The notes beneath the pieces are model-generated. The model saw only the letters and a program-made list of their open reading frames with translations. It was not told the DNA's origin and searched no databases. The translations under genes and the position numbers were made by a program. A stretch of 9,754 bases of DNA from an uncultured Clostridia bacterium (lineage in GTDB: Bacteria; Bacillota; Clostridia; Christensenellales; Pumilibacteraceae), in assembly GCA_934229275.1 (NCBI GenBank), contig CAKQDN010000047.1, positions 1-9,754 on the forward strand, in the 5' to 3' direction. Shown here piece after piece: positions 5,694-9,754 of this stretch (position 1 is its first letter; every line of letters starts with the position of its first letter).

Positions 5694-7238
5694 ATGAGCG
5701 TTATTCCCGACAAAAAAGACTATAAAAACGCCGACAGAAGCAAAGTTTCGACTTTTACTAATAAACTTGCCGGCAGCGGTTTCGAACTCGCCATGCACGT
5801 CGCACCCACCGAAAAAAGCCATTTCGACCGTTTCGGATTCGTAAAGAACAATAAGCGCGTCGTTATCGTGTACGACGTTAAAGCGTCTATTCTGTCCGTA
5901 ACGGCTTCGGACGAGCAGTTTCGCGAAGTGTGCGGAATGTGGGAAAAACTTGCCCGATTCGATTCGGCTAATACCGAATCGACATCTGTTCCGAAGAGCG
6001 GCAAAAAATCCCCGGAACTCGGCTCGCCCGAGGTTACGAAACCTTCACAGGGCAAGGCGGCAAAGCAAACCCCGAAGAATAAGCAGGAAAAGCAGCCGCA
6101 GCCGAATAAGTCGGATAAACAGTCGCAGCAGGACAAATCCGCAAAACAAGCGAATAAAGGCGCAAAAACCGACGCAAGCGCAGGAAAAACAAATGCGCCG
6201 AAATCACCCGTAAATAACTCGAAAAACGTTGCTAAAAACGAGCAAGCCGCCGCTAAACCGTCGCAGTTAAGTCTTGCCGAGAATAAATCGGCGAAGAAAA
6301 ATTCCGCAAAGACAACCGATGCAAAGGCGTCGAAACGAAATTCCGAAAAAGTTGTCGGATCCGAAAAAGCCAATCAACCGCAAAAGCAGTCTGCTCCCGC
6401 CGAACATGCATCCGATAACGGTGACGAGCCGCTCAAAAACGATTTTTTGCTTAAAAAATACACCGCCGACCGTTTCGATGCGGCATTGCAGTCACTCAAA
6501 AACGTTAAAGTCAAGTACAAACTGAAAAGTCGGCAGGGTAGCGGAGTCGCGAGCGTGGACGTGTACGAGGTTTCCGACGGAAAGAACAAACTCACCGTCA
6601 CATACATGCCCGAAAAGCAGATTTTGCAGATTCAGGGTAAGGCGACCGATTTCAGCCGCAAAGTGCAGACCTATTTCAGCGAAGGCAGCGATTACAAATC
6701 GGCTGTAAAGGCTCATATCGAGCAGAAACAGACCGACGAGAAAGCCGCTGACGTCGAAAAAAGGCTCAAAAAGTATTTGCCCGTCGCAAGCGTACTTCTG
6801 TCGCAGCAAGCCAAAATCGACTTTTCTATCGGCATCGTTGATCTTCTGAGCGGAAATATAGTGTTGTCCGACTATTCGTCGCTGCTCATTCCGCCCTATC
6901 GCGGTTTGGAAAAACTGATTTTCGACCTCGAACAGGCGCAGGGAATAAAGGTGAAAATGGTCGGTCAGGCGTACGAAAAGGACGAAAACGGCGCGTATGT
7001 GCTTAAATCGGTTTATCGTAAGCGCATAGGCAGCATCGTTTACGCCGAAGTTATGGCGGCTCTCTACACCGAATACAATTCGACTCGCAACTATTACGTT
7101 CATTCCGGACCGCAAATGCAGAATAAAGTCATCAACGACAAAAATCAGGCGATTTCCATCTACGAGAATATGCTCGCGGTTGTGGAATACAACGCTAAAA
7201 AACTGCGCGAAATCGGCTTTACGATGAAAAAACAATAA
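5694..7238 (+). CDS. RnlA / RNase LS-like HEPN ribonuclease with long disordered linker
   Basis: This 514-residue protein resembles RnlA, the RNase LS toxin of Escherichia coli, which cleaves mRNA and blocks phage T4. Residues 20-88 and 255-328 look like two copies of a TBP-like module; the blocks KRVVIVYDVKASILSV (54-69) and NKLTVTYMPEKQILQI (298-313) align, and LQIQGK (311-316) matches an RnlA signature. Between them, residues 92-245 form a Lys/Gln/Ser/Ala/Asn/Pro-rich, apparently disordered linker that E. coli RnlA lacks. The C-terminal domain (about 360-514) carries DYSSLL, then Arg403-x-x-Glu406, and RNYYVH (465-470), a HEPN R-x4-H motif. From memory, the E. coli active residues are R255, E258, R318 and H323, with near-identical spacing. 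The start has AAGGAG 4 bases before the ATG, directly behind a strong terminator. No RnlB-like antitoxin gene is adjacent. The family call is fairly firm; toxin or defence function is inferred. Confidence 0.82.
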   Translation: MSVIPDKKDYKNADRSKVSTFTNKLAGSGFELAMHVAPTEKSHFDRFGFVKNNKRVVIVYDVKASILSVTASDEQFREVCGMWEKLARFDSANTESTSVPKSGKKSPELGSPEVTKPSQGKAAKQTPKNKQEKQPQPNKSDKQSQQDKSAKQANKGAKTDASAGKTNAPKSPVNNSKNVAKNEQAAAKPSQLSLAENKSAKKNSAKTTDAKASKRNSEKVVGSEKANQPQKQSAPAEHASDNGDEPLKNDFLLKKYTADRFDAALQSLKNVKVKYKLKSRQGSGVASVDVYEVSDGKNKLTVTYMPEKQILQIQGKATDFSRKVQTYFSEGSDYKSAVKAHIEQKQTDEKAADVEKRLKKYLPVASVLLSQQAKIDFSIGIVDLLSGNIVLSDYSSLLIPPYRGLEKLIFDLEQAQGIKVKMVGQAYEKDENGAYVLKSVYRKRIGSIVYAEVMAALYTEYNSTRNYYVHSGPQMQNKVINDKNQAISIYENMLAVVEYNAKKLREIGFTMKKQ

Positions 7239-7262
7239 TCGATTCACAACAAAATAATTTGT

Positions 7263-7306
7263 AAACGCGACTGCGACTTTTCTCATAAAAGTTTCGGTCG
7301 CGTTTT
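7263..7306 (+). terminator. Terminator after the RnlA-like gene
   Basis: AAACGCGAC (7263-7271) and GTCGCGTTT (7297-7305) pair perfectly. An inner stem of ACTTTT (7276-7281) and AAAAGT (7287-7292) closes a CTCAT loop. It lies 25 bases after the stop at 7238. The T tail is short (stem T's plus one, then CCC), so efficiency is uncertain, but position and stem length support a terminator. Confidence 0.65.
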
Positions 7307-7308
7307 CC

Positions 7309-7332
7309 CTTACTTTTTTGTAAAAAAGTAAG
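7309..7332. repeat. Perfect A/T-rich palindrome
   Basis: CTTACTTTTTT (7309-7319) and AAAAAAGTAAG (7322-7332) are exact inverted copies separated by GT. Similar A/T palindromes recur between genes in many Clostridia, to my recollection. It could act as a second, bidirectional terminator for the unit ending at 7238, or be the edge of the repeat island that follows. Confidence 0.6.
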
Positions 7333-7454
7333 CAAAAAACTTTTGAGTTAGGTGTACGTTAATTGCAAGGTTGGCTTTTCTGCTTGTGTGTGGCAGATAA
7401 CCGACTTTGTTTTTATTTGTGTGTGTGTTGACACGCTAATGACTTCTTATTGTG

Positions 7455-7502
7455 GGACAGGCGTCCCCGACTGTCCGTTTAGCGGGAGGGGGAACCCCTC
7501 CC
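7455..7502. repeat. Double GC-rich palindromic intergenic repeat
   Basis: Two hairpins sit side by side: GGACAG (7455-7460) with CTGTCC (7471-7476), and GGGAGGGG (7484-7491) with CCCCTCCC (7495-7502) around GAA. Composition differs sharply from the A/T-rich flanks. The wording resembles dispersed palindromic repeats common in gut Clostridia. The open frame across it (7452-7700) is repeat-derived, not a gene. Confidence 0.65.
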
Positions 7503-7543
7503 CTACAAGGTACACAGACTTTTGTGTGCTTTAATAGGACTTC

Positions 7544-7606
7544 TTTAAATCCTCGCCCTTCGGGAGAGGTGGCACGGCATTGCCGTGACGGAGAGGGTAA
7601 TTTAAA
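7544..7606. repeat. 63-base palindromic element with terminal inverted repeats
   Basis: TTTAAAT (7544-7550) and ATTTAAA (7600-7606) are perfect terminal inverted repeats. Just inside them, CCTC (7551-7554) can face GAGGG (7593-7597). The interior holds two hairpins: CCTCGCCC..GGGAGAGG (7551-7569, TTC loop, one G/A mismatch) and CACGGC (7573-7578) with GCCGTG (7582-7587). This cruciform-like design matches a family of short dispersed repeats I associate with gut Firmicutes genomes, possibly a miniature, non-autonomous element. Confidence 0.65.
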
Positions 7607-7613
7607 AACTCGC

Positions 7614-7654
7614 CGATATAAAACGCATATCGACGATCCCCCGTCACCTGACGG
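7614..7654. repeat. Further palindromes at the end of the repeat island
   Basis: CGATAT (7614-7619) pairs with ATATCG (7627-7632), and CCGTCA (7641-7646) pairs with TGACGG (7649-7654) across CC. The second resembles the arms of the preceding elements and may be a repeat fragment. From 7655 to 7793 I see no structure or gene. Confidence 0.45.
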
Positions 7655-7793
7655 TGCAAGTTTCCTTTTTTTGCGAAACAGAGCCTTCAAATATTGGTGA
7701 GTTAAATATACTGCGCTATGCCGCCGGAGAAAAACGCTAATATCTCGAACCCGAAACGACATTAAAAACACCCGAAATAATCGCATCTAAGAC

Positions 7794-7822
7794 TTGACTT
7801 TTACACATAAAAGCGATAAAAT
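7794..7822 (+). promoter_or_regulatory. Sigma-A promoter of the yerC-like/HAD operon
   Basis: TTGACT (7794-7799), a 17-base spacer and TAAAAT (7817-7822) each differ from consensus by one base. CTTTT (7798-7802) and AAAAG (7809-7813) form a short inverted repeat between the boxes, which might serve a regulator. Transcription should begin near 7829, and the ribosome binding site AAGGAAGGA (7845-7853) follows. Confidence 0.8.
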
Positions 7823-7862
7823 GTTAAAGTAAAACAAATTCGATAAGGAAGGAATGTAAATC

Positions 7863-8162
7863 ATGAAAGAAATACGCTCCGAGGAAATAGACAACCTTTT
7901 TTGCGCAATTAAAGCATTAAACACCATTGACGAATTCTACGCCTTTTTCGGCGATGTCTGCACGATAAACGAAGTGCTCGATATGGCGCAGCGTTTTTCG
8001 GTTGCGAAAATGCTCGACGAGGGTAAAAGTTACGTCGAAATATCCGATAAGTCCGGCGCGAGTTCGGCTACCATCAGTCGCGTCAACAGATGCCTTAAAT
8101 ACAGTGACGGCTATAAAACCGCACTCGAACGCATGAAAAGCGGTGAAAACAATGCTAAATAA
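7863..8162 (+). CDS. YerC/YecD-family TrpR-like DNA-binding protein
   Basis: This 99-residue, mostly helical protein fits the YerC/YecD branch of the Trp-repressor family. Residues 37-80 contain the core: a helix LDMAQRFSVAKMLDEG (39-54), then the helix-turn-helix with YVEISDKSGASSATISRVNR (57-76), whose second helix should read DNA. Members of this branch are small dimeric regulators whose ligand and targets are mostly uncharacterised, so tryptophan binding should not be assumed. The start is set by the ribosome binding site AAGGAAGGA, 9 bases before the ATG; an earlier ATG at 7854 meets a stop at once. It has its own near-consensus promoter and its last 11 bases overlap the HAD gene, so the two are co-transcribed and probably translationally coupled. 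Confidence 0.85.
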   Translation: MKEIRSEEIDNLFCAIKALNTIDEFYAFFGDVCTINEVLDMAQRFSVAKMLDEGKSYVEISDKSGASSATISRVNRCLKYSDGYKTALERMKSGENNAK

Positions 8163-8829
8163 TATAAAATTCGTATTTTTTGACGTCGATGACACTATTT
8201 TCGACTTTGATAAATGCGGCGAAAAAGTCATTAAAGAAGCGTTCGAAAAGTTTTCGCTTCCGTATTCCGCTACCGTTTTCCCGACGTTCAAAACAATCAA
8301 CAAAGGCTTCTGGAAAAGAATTGAAAAAGGCGAAATCGACCGCGCCTATCTTTCCGCGCACAGATTTAACGCCGTGTTCGCGGACCTCGGGATAGACTTC
8401 GACGGTCCGACGTTCGAAAAAGAGTTTTTGCGCGGACTGCATTACGCATGCGAGGAAGTGGACGGCGCAATCGAAACCGTTCGCAGTCTTTCGAAAAAAT
8501 ATCCGCTTTTCGTTGCAAGCAACGCCTTTTATGAGCAGCAAATCAACAGACTTTCTCTTGCCGGCATCGCCGACTGCTTTAAGGACGTTTTCGTTTCCGA
8601 AAAAATGGGCTGCAATAAACCTTCCCCTGAATTTTTCGCAAAAATGCTTTCTCTTGCCGGCGTCGATAACCCCGAAACCGCGCTTATGGTCGGCGATTCG
8701 CTCGAAGCGGACATTATCGGAGCAAAAAACGCAGGCATGAAAACCTTCTGGCTGACGGACAAAAACGGGGACGAGCATGCCGACGTAACGTCGCCCGACA
8801 TAACCCTTTTGTCAAAAATTTTATTATAA
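8152..8829 (+). CDS. HAD-superfamily hydrolase, YjjG/YfnB type (probable nucleotidase)
   Basis: This 225-residue protein shows all four HAD motifs: FFDVDDT (residues 9-15) with nucleophile Asp11 and Asp13, Ser123 in VASNAF, Lys156 in NKPSPEFF, and GDSLEAD (181-187) with Asp182 and Asp187 for Mg2+. Residues about 20-100 form a helical C1-type cap. The pattern MGCNKPSPEFF followed by MVGDSLEADIIGA is typical of the YjjG/YfnB group, whose studied members dephosphorylate pyrimidine or other nucleoside monophosphates; the substrate here is not determined. I chose the ATG at 8152, which puts the first Asp motif about 10 residues in, as is usual; a GTG at 8143 in the same frame would add three residues. 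A weak GGTG lies upstream, and the 11-base overlap with the yerC-like gene suggests coupling. No hairpin terminator is seen after the stop. Confidence 0.88.
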   Translation: MLNNIKFVFFDVDDTIFDFDKCGEKVIKEAFEKFSLPYSATVFPTFKTINKGFWKRIEKGEIDRAYLSAHRFNAVFADLGIDFDGPTFEKEFLRGLHYACEEVDGAIETVRSLSKKYPLFVASNAFYEQQINRLSLAGIADCFKDVFVSEKMGCNKPSPEFFAKMLSLAGVDNPETALMVGDSLEADIIGAKNAGMKTFWLTDKNGDEHADVTSPDITLLSKILL

Positions 8830-8861
8830 GTATAATTTTATCATTTTTAACTTTTTTTTCA

Positions 8862-8889
8862 TTGTTTGTTCATATGTGTAGAGTATAAT
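8862..8889 (+). promoter_or_regulatory. Promoter of the lipoprotein gene
   Basis: TATAAT (8884-8889) is a perfect -10 box. TTGTTT (8862-8867), 16 bases upstream, is a fair -35. The A/T-rich stretch 8830-8861 could act as an UP-like element. The start site would be near 8896, giving a short leader before the ATG at 8922. Confidence 0.65.
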
Positions 8890-8921
8890 AAGCGTTGAAT
8901 TATAACGAGGTTTTCCGCTTA

Positions 8922-9754
8922 ATGAAACGTATCGGGCTTACAATTTTATTTTTCGCCGCTATGACTCTTTTTGCGTGCATGGCTTTTTCGGCATGCTCAC
9001 GAGAAAACCCAAGCGTAGAGTATGACGGCGCAGGCGACAGAGTCGGTTTAACCTCCGATATGCCCGTCCCCCCCGAATACGAATCGGCGAAAAACGCCGC
9101 CAAAGCGGTCGGCAACACCGAGTTTGTCGACGGCATATACGAAAACGATCAGTGGAAAACGTCATCTTGGGGAGGGGCATATAACTATACGAGCGTTATT
9201 CTGGGCGATTCGGGATCGTATGTCGTGCATTTCCCTTCCGACAATTCTTCGACCGACAGCGGCATCGAAATAGATAATTATGAAAACGTTATAACAATTA
9301 AAAAAGCAGGTTATTTCCGTTTTACCGGCAGCCTCACGAAAGGCAGAATAGTTGCGGATTGCGACGAAAACGTGCGTATTATTCTCGACGGAGTAACCAT
9401 GTACGGCAAAAACGGAGCGCCCGTGTGTTTTTATGGCTACGGTCAGAAAGTGCTTACTTTCGCCGAGGGAACGACCAACAATCTGTACGCCGAAGAACGC
9501 CGCACTTTAGCGAATTCGGAGCGAGAAAACCCCAATTGCGCCGTCTATTCTCAAAGCGATCTCACGATAAACGGAAGCGGAAGTTGCGCCGTCACGGGTT
9601 ATGACGACGGAGCGATAATATGCCGCTCGACGCTTAAAATCAAAACGGCAACGATAGACGTAAGATCCAAAAACGACGCGATTATCGCCATGAATGTGGT
9701 GGTTAAAAACGGAGCGTCGCTGTTTTCCGATTCCACTGCCGGCTGCGCGATAAT
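8922..9754 (+). CDS. Cthe_2159-like beta-helix lipoprotein, 5' part only
   Basis: The frame runs from the ATG at 8922 off the window end with no stop; 277 residues are visible. The start follows GAGG (8907-8910) at a rather long 11-base spacing. The N-terminus is a lipoprotein-type signal: KR, a hydrophobic stretch and Phe-Ser-Ala-Cys with Cys25 as likely lipid site; Cys19 in Leu-Phe-Ala-Cys is an alternative. Residues 26-110 are a polar linker region. From about residue 120 the pattern matches the Cthe_2159 carbohydrate-binding family: ITIKKAGYFRFTGSL, then VRIILDGVTM, LTFAEGTTN, NPNCAVYSQSDLTINGSG, and further short beta repeats with ADC/IIC/IIA positions typical of a right-handed parallel beta-helix. 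The founding member binds cellulose and acidic polysaccharide and resembles pectate lyases. Here an outer-surface glycan-binding role is inferred; the C-terminal part cannot be judged. Confidence 0.82.
   Translation, partial: MKRIGLTILFFAAMTLFACMAFSACSRENPSVEYDGAGDRVGLTSDMPVPPEYESAKNAAKAVGNTEFVDGIYENDQWKTSSWGGAYNYTSVILGDSGSYVVHFPSDNSSTDSGIEIDNYENVITIKKAGYFRFTGSLTKGRIVADCDENVRIILDGVTMYGKNGAPVCFYGYGQKVLTFAEGTTNNLYAEERRTLANSERENPNCAVYSQSDLTINGSGSCAVTGYDDGAIICRSTLKIKTATIDVRSKNDAIIAMNVVVKNGASLFSDSTAGCAI

Noticed and set aside
5720..6373. A 217-codon minus-strand frame rich in Phe, Ala, Cys and Ser
   Set aside because: It mirrors the Lys/Ala/Ser-rich linker of the RnlA-like gene; there is no ribosome binding site or recognisable domain.
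6492..7286. A 264-codon minus-strand frame over the HEPN region, considered as a possible antisense antitoxin
   Set aside because: No promoter or ribosome binding site, composition of a shadow frame, and no resemblance to RnlB; the sense frame has clear family motifs.
7309..7654. A CRISPR array
   Set aside because: The repeats are single or dissimilar palindromes with no regular repeat-spacer periodicity and no cas genes nearby.
7436..7786. Small open frames on both strands across the repeat island (including + 7452-7700)
   Set aside because: They are read-through of palindromic repeats; the translations are the Pro/Arg/Gly-rich strings such repeats typically yield, without ribosome binding sites.

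Overview
The window looks like chromosome from an uncultured, gut-type member of the Bacillota (Clostridia-like). The reasons are near-consensus sigma-A promoters, AGGAG-type ribosome binding sites, an ECF-transporter S component, a type III pantothenate kinase, a YerC/TrpR-like regulator, a Cthe_2159-type lipoprotein, and the kind of GC-rich palindromic intergenic repeats seen in gut Clostridia. TGA is used as a stop, so the standard bacterial code applies. All convincing genes are on the + strand. The genus cannot be told from this sequence alone.

Layout. 1-603 is the 3' end of a Cys/His-repeat protein that starts before the window. 662-2165 is a two-gene vitamin B5 unit: an extended -10 promoter, a leader with a hairpin, an ECF S component (probably for pantothenate), then coaX overlapping it by 4 bases. 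2166-2332 holds no gene but has a foldable, terminator-like segment. 2333-5618 is a perfect-consensus promoter driving a 1069-residue secreted, Ig-repeat, membrane-anchored surface protein with the codon bias of a highly expressed gene.

5645-5683 is a very strong terminator. Its T tract runs straight into the ribosome binding site of 5694-7238, which encodes an RnlA/RNase LS-like HEPN ribonuclease. This protein has two TBP-like modules split by a 150-residue disordered linker, and no RnlB-type antitoxin is visible beside it. This is the most interesting part of the window. 7239-7793 is non-coding: a terminator, a perfect A/T palindrome and an island of GC-rich palindromes. 7794-8829 is a promoter, a YerC-family regulator and an overlapping HAD phosphatase gene of YjjG type. 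8862-9754 is a promoter and the 5' part of a beta-helix lipoprotein gene that runs off the window.

How the genes fit together. The ECF protein and CoaX plausibly import and phosphorylate pantothenate, feeding CoA synthesis. The surface protein and the Cthe_2159-like lipoprotein are cell-envelope products. The RnlA-like protein is a candidate toxin or phage-defence nuclease that may depend on read-through from the surface-protein transcript. The YerC/HAD pair is a small housekeeping-type operon. Family assignments rest on motif recognition by eye; no database search was run.
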